A stretch of DNA of 64,000 nucleotides. It comes from Emiliania huxleyi CCMP1516. Its lineage: Eukaryota > Haptophyta > Isochrysidales > Noelaerhabdaceae. Location: the NCBI RefSeq assembly GCF_000372725.1, contig NW_005196456.1, forward strand, positions 109,192 to 173,191. The letters run 5' to 3'. The position numbers and the translations under genes are program-made. Positions 32,726-46,017 of this stretch are shown here, in pieces (the first letter of the stretch is position 1; each line of letters starts with the position of its first letter). The notes beneath the pieces were generated by a model. The model did no database searches, was not told the DNA's origin, and saw only the letters and a program-made list of their open reading frames with translations.

Positions 32726-35700
32726 ATGCGAGGCACGTTCGAGGACGAGCCCGCGCCGGAGATCGGGCCCGGCTGGGTGCGGCGCACGAAGCATCGGCCA
32801 AAGGGGCAGAGCGGCAAGCGCTTTGACCGCTACTTCCTCTCGCCAGAGCGGCACGGCCAGCGTCGGCAGTTCCGCTCGCTCGTGGCGGCGCAGGCGTACC
32901 ACGCCGGCAAGCTAGACGAGCTGGACGCGGTGTGCGAGGCGTGCGGCTCGGGCGTCGACGAGCCGGGCAACGACATCCTGCTCTGCGACGGCTGCAACGC
33001 GGCGCACCACATGGCATGCCTCCCGGTGCCGCTCAAGGCGGTGCCCGAGGGAGAGTGGCTCTGCCCCGCGTGCAAAGGCGGCCCGGTGGGCGCGCGACCA
33101 CCCAAGGTCCGGCCGGGCACGATCATCGTCCAGAAAGCAGCAGCTAGCCCCCGCGCGGTCACGGCGGCCCGGCACTCGCCCGGTCAGCGGACACTTCCGA
33201 GACACTCTTCCCGCTCTACCCCGGCCAGCGACACGTCCGCGACACGTCCGCGACACGTCCGCGACAGGTCTCGACCCGGAGTTCGACCCGGCAGTGCTGC
33301 GGCCCGCGCTGGTGCCTCCACCGCCGCCTCTCACTCCTCCTCTCACTCCTCCTCCTCTCACTCCTCCTCCTCTCACTCCTCCTCCTCTCACCCCTCCTCC
33401 TCTCACTCCTCCTCCTCTCACCCCTCCTCCTCTCACTCCTCCTCCTCCTCTCACCCCTCCTCTCACTCCTCCTCCTCTCACTCCTCCTCCTCTCACTCCT
33501 CCTCCTCTCACCCTTCCTCCTCTCACTCCTCCTCCTCTCACTCCTCCCCCTCTCACTCCTCCCCCTCTCACTCCTCCTCCTCTCACTCCTCCTCCTCTCA
33601 CTCCTCCTCCTCTCACTCCTCCTCCTCTCACTCCTCCCCCTCTCACTCCTCCCCCTCTCACTCCTCCTCCTCTCACTCCTCCTCCTCTCACTCCTCCTCC
33701 TCTCACCCCTCCTCCTCTCACTCCTCCTCTCACTCCTCCTCCTCCTCTCACCCCTCCTCTCACTCCTCCTCTCACTCCTCCTCCTCTCACTCCTCCTCCT
33801 CTCACTCCTCCTCCTCTCACTCCTCCTCCTCTCACTCCTCCTCCTCTCACTCCTCCTCCTCTCACTCCTCCCTGCGGCCTCTCCCGCCCGCTGCCGCGGC
33901 CCTCCTCCCCGCCGCCCCTCTCTCCTCCCCTTCCATGCTTCCGCTGCCCCCAGGTGCTCCCGGCGAGGCTGCGGCCGGCCTGCGTCGTGCTCGGCTGCCC
34001 CGGCGAGGGCATCGCCCAGCTGCAGGAGCCCTCTTCCAGAGCAGAGAAGAAGCAGCGCGGGGAGGAGTGCACGCCGCTGGAGTCAGCCGCCTGCTGCTCG
34101 GGCAGGGTGTGCCTTCGCCTCCTCTCCTCCCCTCACCTCGACCCCTCCCTCCATGCCGCAGGAGCTCATGCTCGCCTGCGACGTCTGCGGGCAGGCTTGG
34201 CAGTGCTCTTGGTGGTACCGCCACCTCACTGACAGCGGCGAGGCCGCCTCCGCGTCAGCGGCAGTGTCGAAGGCGCCCGCGCCGGCGCGGAGTCTGCCCA
34301 AGCCCTCCGATCCTCTGCCGCCGCGCAGGCCGCCGCGCGTAGATGCTGCAGACAGGTCCATGCAGACAGGTCCATGCAGACAGGTCCATGCAGACAGGTC
34401 CATGCAGACAGGTCCATGCAGACCTGCCTCCATGCACCGGTCCGTGGAGACCTGCCTCCATACACCGGTCCGTGGAGACCTGTCTCCCGGCGGCTGGCCC
34501 TCGAAGGGGCGCACAAGGGGCGCGCTGGAGCGACACACACACGCCACACAAGGCGCGACCCTCGTTCGGGCACTGGGTGGGCTGGGCATGGCGGCCGATG
34601 ACATAGGAGTCCCATCTCCCGGCGGGAGATTGCGGGGGGGCGCGGCCTGAGCTTGGAGTGTGCATGGCTCAGGCCGCCGCCGCGTGAACGAGCGCCGGCG
34701 GCCGGCTCTGCGCCCGCAGCATCGCTTCCCGGCTCGAGCCTCGACGAGGCGGATCGAGCGGCTGCACGTCCGCGGTTTAGATGCGGGAGGAGGAGCCGAT
34801 TCGGTGTCGCATTCGGGAGGGCACGGAGCGAGCTGCGTTGAGCTGTGACGCGGCTGTACGCGGCTGCACTCCGCTGTATGCGGCTGCACTCGTAGCCCTC
34901 GCTCTGATGCGATGCTCTGGAGTGCACCGTCTCACTCCCACGCCTCCCTGTCCATGACCAGGCCTTGCCCCAGCCTCCGGCTCGGCCCCCGCCGCCTCCA
35001 GCAGCAGCCGCGACGGCAGAGAGACGGGCCGCGGTGGCAGCGGCGGGGATGGCAGCGGTGCCTGCGCCGCCGCCACGCCCCCCGCTCCAGCCGCCGCCGC
35101 TCCCGCCGCGCCCGCCGCCGCAGCTGCCGCAGCTGCCGCCGCCGCTGCAACTGCCGCCGCTGCAACTGCCGCCGCCGCTGCCGCCGCCGCGCCCGCGCCA
35201 GCGCTGCCCGCGGCGTCCGAGACGAGGGCGATGAGGCCGCGAGGCGCCGCCACGCACCCCCCTCTCCCCTCGCCCTCGGCCCTCCCCCCCCCTCCCCTNN
35301 NNNNNNNNNNNNNNNNNNNNNNNNNNNNNNNNNNNNNNNNNNNNNNNNNNNNNNNNNNNNNNNNNNNNNNNNNNNNNNNNNNNNNNNNNNNNNNNNNNCG
35401 CGCAGGCGAGACCAACGCACCGTGGGCCGCTACTGCAGCCGACGCGGCCGCGGCCGGTGCGCGAGCTCAGCCGAGATCACCGCGAGCTCGGCCGAGATCA
35501 GCACTCTCCCTTCTCTCCTCTCTCCTCCTCTCTCCTCTCCTCCTCTCTCCCCTCTCCTCCTCTCTCCTCATCACCTCATCTCTCCTCTCCTTTCCTCTCC
35601 TTTCCTCTGCTCTCTGCTCTCTCCTCTCCTCTCCTCTCCTCTCTTCTCCGCTCCGCTCCTCCCCCCACCTCCGCCTCCTCCCTGCCAACTCAATGAACCG

Positions 35701-36155
35701 CACACCCTCCCCTTCCCATGTGTCCCCAGCCTTTGCGCGCCACCGCTTCCACTCGCCCGCAGGCGCGCACACGCGCGAGGACGCCGGCGACGAGACCACG
35801 CCCGAGACCATGCCCGACAGCGCGGCGGCGCAGGGCGGGAAGAGGAAGCGGGAGGTGGTGCGCCTCGGCTACACCTCGGCTACACCTCGGCTATGTCTCG
35901 CTATATCTCTTGGCTATCTCTCCCCGCACCTCGACGGAGTACGGGGTACGGGGTCCCGGCCACCCGAGTGGCACCTCGAGACGCCCAACCCCTCAAGGAT
36001 CCGTAGCCCTCGCACTCACGCGGTGCTCTCTGAGTACACGGCACAAGATGGGCGCTCACGCCCTCCGTGTGATCACACCACACTAAGCGAGTCTCTAGGC
36101 CTGCCTCGCCGACTTCTTCCAGAGCGGGCCGCGTTGGATGGGGCGGCAGAGCTGA
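32726..36155 (+). CDS. MBD- and PHD-finger chromatin protein
   Basis: ATG 32726. Residues about 13-62 (GPGWVRRTKHRPKGQSGKRF, then RYFLSPERHGQRRQFRSL) fit a methyl-CpG-binding-type (MBD) domain. A PHD finger follows with CEACGSGVDEPGNDILLCDG, CNAAHHMACL and EGEWLCPAC, in Cys4-His-Cys3 order. Further exons after AG acceptors include VLPARLRPACVVLGCPGEGI (about 33955), ELMLACDVCGQAWQCSWWYR (about 34161, another Cys/Trp-rich zinc-like piece), proline-rich stretches on both sides of the gap, and AHTREDAGDETTPETMPDSA with KRKRE (about 35761), a likely nuclear signal. A possible last exon is 36099-36155 (ACLADFFQSGPRWMGRQS, stop). Such proteins read DNA methylation and histone tails in the nucleus. 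The 3' exons are uncertain because of the gap. Whether 33328-33870 is intron or coding is unresolved. Confidence 0.65.
33328..33870 (+). repeat. 15-bp minisatellite (CTCCTCCTCTCACTC)n
   Basis: More than thirty 12-18 bp units lie between the PHD exon and the exon at about 33955. All three plus frames and one minus frame stay open (Ser-His, Thr-Pro-Leu or Gly-Arg repeats), because units are multiples of three. I consider it an intronic pyrimidine tract, but a Ser/His-rich insert is possible. Confidence 0.9.
34351..34425 (+). repeat. 14-bp tandem repeat GACAGGTCCATGCA
   Basis: About five units, followed by a diverged longer repeat (CCACCGGTCCGTGGAGACCTG-like, cut here to its key words) at 34428-34490. 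Within a presumed intron of the MBD-PHD gene. Confidence 0.85.
35299..35398. other. Assembly gap of 100 N
   Basis: One hundred N bases lie inside the 3' half of the MBD-PHD gene. Flanks are proline-codon and poly-C rich, a likely cause of the assembly break. Confidence 0.98.
35505..35670 (+). repeat. CT-rich (CTCTCCTC) low-complexity tract
   Basis: Nearly pure pyrimidines on the sense strand in the intron before the exon at about 35761. Confidence 0.85.
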
Positions 36156-36536
36156 ACGCTGAACGGCGGAATAGGGCATACGCGACCACATATGCGCACA
36201 GAAGATCGAACCGGCGCGCACAGAATCTTGACAAAACGGAGAGAGCGCCTGCGGCTGCGGGCCCAGAAGCGCTACACAAGGTGAAAGGTATGTCTGGGCG
36301 TCGCTCTCGGGCCGAGCGTTGTGATTAATCATTAAACTTTCGGTTTCGCACCGTGTATATAAGTGCGCAAGGCTCCTCCTCACGTGTCAGGTCAACACAT
36401 CACAGGTGTCACGAGAAGTGACTCTCTTTTTTGTGTCTTGAGTCTCGCCGGTCGGCCGGTCGCGTCGGACGTCGGTGCTCACCAGGGTTCTGAAACAATC
36501 TTTTCCCCATTGCCAGAGGCCCTCCGACCTTGCACC

Positions 36537-37678
36537 TCAGCACGTGTCGGTTGCCGGCGACAGCGCGCGCCGCGAGGTGGAGTTGTAGCTGTTGATCATC
36601 GCTTGGATGGCAGGGGGTGGCGCCGCCGTGCTGTCGGCGTAGAAGTCGATGAGACCCGGCACGAGGGAGGGGCGCTGCGCGTCGCAACGCGGGAAGGCGC
36701 TTGTGCCGCCTGGGGAGGAAGATGTACGGCTGTAGTGTTAAAGTTCCCCGGGGGCGGGCGGCTTCGCCTAGTGTTTTTTTTCACGCCTGGATGGTGGCCC
36801 GGAACGACCATGGTCGCGACACCTGTCAGGCCGGATCGGGATGCGAGAGGGGAAGGCGTGCGACCAGGAGATGTGCGTGTGCGGATGTCAGGCCGGATCG
36901 GGATGCGAGAGGGGAAGGCGTGCGACCAGGAGATGTGCGTGTGCGATGGCGCGCCATTTTCGACGGTGAAGGTGCTCGTGTAATCGGAGCTGCACAGCGC
37001 GCCGATGCCTTCCACGGCAGCCTGCGAGATCGCGGCGCCCTCAAAGTAGGCCGTTGTCTTTGGGCCGCCCGCGTCTCCCTCGAGCTGGAAGTCGCTGTTT
37101 TCGCACTGCATGACTGCAGAGCGGGACGGGAGAGGCTCTCAACAGTGCATACCTTCATAACCCACGTGCGCAAGTGTCGGTGTGACACCGATGCCCTCTC
37201 GCAGTTGTTCGAGGTTGGCGGTGGGCACAAAGTACCATAGTGGGCAGAGCCCGTTATCCTTGGTGGCAAACGAGGCGGTGGTGTCGCTCACGGGCGTTGT
37301 CTCGATGGTGTACTCGACGCCGCACTCGAGCTCCACCGCTTCGTGGTAAGTGTTCTGCAGGCCGCACTCGCAGTCCGGCTCGGGCAGCGGATAGTCCACC
37401 GCAAAAATGGAGGGTGCGCCGCAGGGGAAGTTCGACCCCGTTGCGACGGGGTGCTCAAACTCGTGCGCCACTCCCTCGGACGTCTTGAGGAGCCACTTCA
37501 TTCCCGTCCAGGCTGTGCCGGCAAAGGTGCCGAGCTGAGAGGCGGCGGCCCAGTTGGCAGTGAAGTCGACAGTCACGAGGGTCATCGAGATGGGCTCGCA
37601 GGGCGGCGGCTGAGGCGTGCTCGAAAAGGCGTTGACGCGCGCGACGAGGAGGGCGAGGGCGAGAGACGCGAGGCGCAT
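36537..37678 (-). CDS. Secreted protein of unknown family, three exons
   Basis: The ATG at 37678 opens with a signal peptide (MRLASLALALLVARVNAFSS). Exon 1 continues with LVTVDFTANWAAASQLGTFAG, FPCGAPSIFAVDYPLPEPDCECG and ECGVEYTIETTPVSD. A GAAG|GTATGC donor leads to exon 2 (VMQCENSDFQLEGDAG, YFEGAAISQAAVEGIGALC, TSTFTVENG). Exon 3 (GTSAFPRCDAQRPSLVPGLI, AMINSYNSTSRRALSPATDTC, stop at about 36537) follows CCCCAG. Paired Cys residues and absence of a membrane segment indicate a secreted disulfide-bonded protein. Family not recognised. The second intron appears to use a GC donor after GAAAATG and contains a 62-bp tandem duplication. About 260 residues in total. Confidence 0.65.
36824..36947 (+). 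repeat. 62-bp tandem duplication in an intron
   Basis: TGTCAGGCCGGATCGGGATG starts at 36824 and again at 36886, followed by the same GAGAGGGGAAGGCGTGCGAC in each copy. It overlaps the second intron of the secreted-protein gene. Confidence 0.9.
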
Positions 37679-39348
37679 GGTGGCCCGCCGCGTGTGGCAG
37701 GTATTTGCTTGAGCCCGCCGAACGTCGCCTTAGTTTGTCATGCGACAGCACATGCACATGTGCATGCCGAGAGAGAGAGAGAGTGTGAGAGCCCGGACGA
37801 GCAAGTTGGCCGCCCCTCCCATTGTAGCCAAATTGGTGGCGCGCCCCTTGCTGCCCCGCGCGGGCACTTGAGCGGCAATGGAGCGGGTGGCACCCATGGA
37901 GGCGGCAAGAAGAAGCCGTCAAACGCAAAGAAGAATGCAAGACGCCAGGGCCGCTGCCGGGCCGAGAGGGGCAAGGCCCTCGACTTTGCTCAGGGCGCAG
38001 GGCAGGTTGATGGCGTCTGGTACCTTGTCCTTGACTCCAAGCACCAAGGAACTGCAGTTTGCACTCGACAGGTGGGAGCGGAGGAACGACTCCGACGCAA
38101 GCTCTCGCTCAACCCACAATTTCTCGCACAAATCTCTCGAACCCAGTGAGCGCGGCAGTGATGACTGCCCCATCCTCCGAAGATTCGTTCACCGCCGTAC
38201 ACACGACGCTGAAAGTCAAGTGGGCATCTCGGCTCGCTCGCGCCGCTTCGTGAGCGTCGTCAACTCCAGATACCAGAACTGTGCGTTGTGCACTTTCTCC
38301 CTTTTCACGCTTCAGTGTATGTGCTCATTAAAGGGGCACAAACAAATGCTAAAAATCTCTTAAAGGGGAAGGACCCTGAGTTGCACAGGGCGAGGGGTTG
38401 TGTGCCAAGCCCTCCTGCTCGGCTCCAGCGAGTAGACAAGTGTTACCATCAACAGAGGAGAAGGATCTGACCTCAGGGCTGATGTGACCAAGCGCTGGTA
38501 GCGTAGTTTTACCTCACACCCATGGTCTCACAGTGTGCCGGCAGTCGCCGAGCAGTGTCGCTCACACAAGCCGCAGCACAAGTGACTGAGGGCCAGTGAG
38601 AGCGAGCCCATCGCTGTGACAGCTGTGGTAGCCGCACAGTAGGCTGTGTCAACTGTGCAGAGCGTGTGAGCAGCCGAGGAGCTGCTCTCCAGGCTTCTGA
38701 CGCAAAGAGCTGCATGCCACCGAAGGCGCTGTCGAGGTTCGCCGAGCGCGGCGCAGGTTGGAGGACACCGTCACCGACGAGCGCGTTGGACTTTTCACTC
38801 CGGACAAAGACGGGGACACAGCGGACGGTGCGGGGTGTGTCCCCGTCATAGCGGCGAGGCGCGGGACCGTCTGTGGCGAAGTGGGTCGCGTCCTCCGATT
38901 TCCGTCAACTCAGCACGAATTTGGGATGGGACACCTTCGGGACACGGCTGCGTGCTACTTGGATACGAGTAGCACGATTTCGGAGTACCGATGGCTAAGA
39001 CCGAGACGGAAAAGGTTTCTGTTTTTAACCGCTTTTCTTCACAGGATTTTCCTGTGAAGAGAGACGTAGAGAAACAGACCTTTCAAACTCGGTGTCGAAC
39101 CACCAGCTGCAGCTCGACGCTCACTACAAGTGATCAACGGTCCTTCCCCCGTGTATCGTGTATGTCTATGTGGTCTTGTTGACGAACAAAACGCCTCAAC
39201 TCATGACCCGACTAGCGACGATTTTGGAGTCTCCTTTTTGTCAGCGCTGCAGTCCTTTTGTTTCTAGAGCACATGGGGGCGGGAACAAACATCAACAAAC
39301 TCCAATGCGCCACAGGCGCCGAGGCCATGTGGCGGCTCCACCGAACGC
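37679..39348. other. Intergenic, includes a dispersed repeat
   Basis: No convincing gene. The frames seen (for example 37343-38149 plus) are antisense shadows or lack family features. Bases 38389-38907 are duplicated at 55017-55826. A word GTCGAACCACCAGCTGCAGC at about 39093 resembles the end of the coiled-coil gene near 9075. Confidence 0.45.
38389..38907 (+). repeat. Dispersed repeat, second copy at 55017-55826
   Basis: About 500 bases (for example CAGACCTCAGGG-type start, CGCTGGTAGCG, GGTCTCACAGTGTGCCGGCA, GACCGTCTGTGGCGAAGTGG) match the second copy at roughly 90 percent by eye. This copy is uninterrupted at GAAGGATCTGACCT. Confidence 0.85.
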
Positions 39349-40508
<1,160 letters not shown>

Positions 40509-42189
40509 TTCTCGACACTAGTGGGGGACCTGCGGCGGACCTGGCAAGGTACTCCCACGCCTCTCGGGGTTTTTGTCTGGCCGAGTCAACCCGAGAGGCG
40601 TGTCTCGCCTCGTCAAGTCTGTGGGACGGCCGAGCCTCGTTTCAAGGGGCGCGTGCGTGCGTCCCCTCTCGACTACGTTTGTTCACAGCCGGCGCGCGCG
40701 CCGGCGACGAATATGCGCGACTCGCCGCCGCGGCTCCGGGCCTCCAACGGCACGACCTACGCCCAACCACCGAGAGGCGCGCCGTCACACCACTCGCACA
40801 GCCTGCAGCGCGGCGCTGCGCCAGAGCTCGAGAGGGCCCGAGAAGGGTCCCAGATCTCCAGTAGCACACAATAGCACACGTAGCCACGCATACCCAACCA
40901 TCCCCTGTCACCCCAGAGCAGATCCCCCCAGGCGGTGAGGTCCTTTCTGGTGCTTGAAGCTCACCCTCGTCCCCTGCCGCAGGCCCTCGGCAGCCGTCCT
41001 GGCGCGCGCCAGGGCATGTACCGAGCGACCCCAGCCCGCTCTGGCGCGCGCGTTCGGCGCCGATTGGTGCCCTAGTCGGACCGTGCAACGGACGCGCGCT
41101 CTGCGCGCCTCACACGCACTTGCCCAGAGCTCTGCGCAGAGGCAGAGAGAGAGCGCGCCCTCCCCCCGGGCTGCTGCTGGCGCGCCACGCGCGTGCGATC
41201 CCTCTCTCGCAGTCGGTGTTCGCCGGGCGAGTTTTAGAGCTAAAATACATGTACATCACAAGACGCACACGCTGCTGTGGTCACCGACGGTCGTGTCCAC
41301 ATGCGCGCAATGGCGCAATGGTGGGCAGCGCCAACGCGCAGGACCATGTTTGCGCGCGACATGCACGCACGGGTGCGCAGGCAGGCGAGGCCATGCCAAA
41401 GACTGCCCTGGGAGTCGCGCGCGCGCGTCTCCAGCCGACCGGTACGGCGGCAAGAGCTTGACGGCTGTCGTGCCCGCAGCACGACAGCCGTCAAGCCGCG
41501 CAGTCGGGTGGACGCGTCGCGTCGGACTTTTTGCCACCACCTCCACGAGTCTGTCCAGTGCACCCACTGGCCAGATGCCGGGCCTCGGAGGCTGAATCGA
41601 GCGCCGAGTCAGGCCGACCTGGCACTGCTGAGGCAGGTCACGCCTGCTGGGGCGAGCCTCGGCGAGACTGCGTCAGCTGTTCCCACAGCAGGCTGGAAGT
41701 ACCTCGCCAGCGGCGGACCCGCCTCTGTTGTTCGGGCAGTGAGAGACGCAGGATCTGCACGCCAAAGTGGGGCCACTCCGCATTTTCATTTTGGTTTTGG
41801 GTTGTCGGAGATCATCCATCAGCACTCATAAGTCAGTCAAAGCAGTCGTGGCACGTGAGCAGAGTCGCTGCATGCAACGGCGCCGCCACACGCTCCGGAC
41901 GACCGACACACCGACACACCACGCACAATGGGAGGCTATCGCGCACGATCGGCCTTCGCACCCACCGCAAACACCTCGCCGCACAGATGGGGGGAGGCAT
42001 AATCCCACACACACCGGAGCAGCGCAGACACCTTACACGTCAGCGCTCGCTCGATGTGGCCGGCGCTCTCCCCTCTCCTATCGCCTTTTCAACGGCGGCG
42101 TGCGGCCACGCGCCGCGCCGAGCCGGTCTTGGCGGGAGACCTCGGAGCCGCACGCGATGCGGGCATGCGCGATGGCTCCGTTGGCTCCG
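40509..42189. other. Intergenic, no gene recognised
   Basis: Open frames here overlap on several strands and have no family features. A perfect hairpin lies at 41457-41495. TGTACATCACAAG-type AT-richer DNA near 41245 is not coding. Confidence 0.4.
41457..41495. repeat. Perfect 17-bp hairpin, 5-base loop
   Basis: CTTGACGGCTGTCGTGC (41457-41473), loop CCGCA, GCACGACAGCCGTCAAG (41479-41495). Confidence 0.85.
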
Positions 42190-42560
42190 TGCCTAAGGCA
42201 GATAGATTAGGGTGTGAGCTGCGGCAGCCACCGTTTCTGTACCTCGATCACGTGCAGGCCGTCGGAGGCCGCGCTGGATGGCCCAGGGCCGGCGGCGGTG
42301 AAGGCGTCCGTCGATGAAGGGATGTCGTCGAGGGAGCCATCGTCCTCCGTGGCTGGTGCACCGGTCCAGTTGTCGGAGTTCGAGATCGCCGTCGACTTGG
42401 AGAGTTCGGCCCGTTGACGAACTCACGGAATGTGAGCGACTTGGTGCACGCTGATAGTCGAGCATCATGGCTCGCACCTCATCCTGGGCGAGGCTCGCCC
42501 AGGGACCAGCTGTTGGCGTCGCCGTTTTGATCGAGCTGCATCCACTGCATGGTTTCGCAA
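42190..42560 (-). pseudogene. Possible EF-hand gene fragment
   Basis: On the minus strand two pieces in different frames look like calcium-binding EF-hand parts: MQWMQLDQNGDANSWSL (near 42550) and TKSLTFREFVNGP (near 42430). The frame shifts between them and no start is visible, so this may be exons of a gene I cannot assemble or a decayed copy. It lies head-to-head with the lipase. Confidence 0.25.
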
Positions 42561-42660
42561 TCAAGCAACCCTTTTTTTCTGTAGAAAGGTGAAGAACAGT
42601 CAGGCTCGGGGCGGGACACAAGGACGAACCACTCCTGCAACGACACGCTGAAGTCGACCT

Positions 42661-45354
<2,694 letters not shown>

Positions 45355-46017
45355 GAAAGTGCGAAGGTCTCGCGCGGCAGCTCGCTCGCTCGAGGCCGGC
45401 TCCTTCCTCCCTTCCTAGCAGCCTAGGATTCGGTTCGCCTCTTCCCCATCCAAGTCCCCATCTCCCTCTCGCTCTCGCCCATCGCGAGAATGGGGTCCCC
45501 ACAGTAGAGTAGTTCATGCGCATCTGGGTGTGTTACATGCACAGCATACAGTGTCCAGCCTGTCAGATTCGCGCGTCGTGTCGGTCGAGAGCCCCTATTC
45601 TTGCGCCCATTTATTTTCGCGAGCCTGTGGTATCTGTCTACTAACGGGCTGAGCGGTATGCGGTATGCCGCGCCCGCGGCAAATGCCGCGCCCGCGGCAA
45701 AGAGTGAGGGCTCGACGGAGTGCGAGTGGGCGGAGAGACAGAGAGCGTCCGAGACCGAGTCAGAGGTGACAGCACTGACAGGTAAGGTAAGGTAAGGTAA
45801 ACGTCTCCACACACACAAAGTGGTGGGGCAAGGGGGGGCGACCCTTGCCCCACTGACACAAGTACTGACACGCGGGGAGGCGCCGTGTGCGCACGGGCGC
45901 CGTCCGCCAGTCACGTTACTCGTTTGACGGGTGCCCGGTGCACGACACTGCCTAGTAGTACGCAGCGCACACCGCCCGTACTAACATGAAGCTGGACGGC
46001 TTGAGGACATGCTGCTC
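45355..46017. other. Intergenic
   Basis: Convergent gene ends; no gene. TGCCGCGCCCGCGGCAAA occurs twice in tandem near 45665-45700, and GGTAAGGTAAGGTAAGGTAA at about 45781. Confidence 0.5.

Noticed and set aside
33294-34232. Thr-Pro-Leu repeat protein frame
   Set aside because: One of several readings of a minisatellite; lacks independent coding evidence.
36350-36366. TATATAA word as a promoter
   Set aside because: The best TATA match in the window, but no gene start lies at a suitable distance on either strand.
37343-38149. Plus-strand frame of 268 residues
   Set aside because: First part is antisense to the secreted-protein gene and the rest lacks family features.
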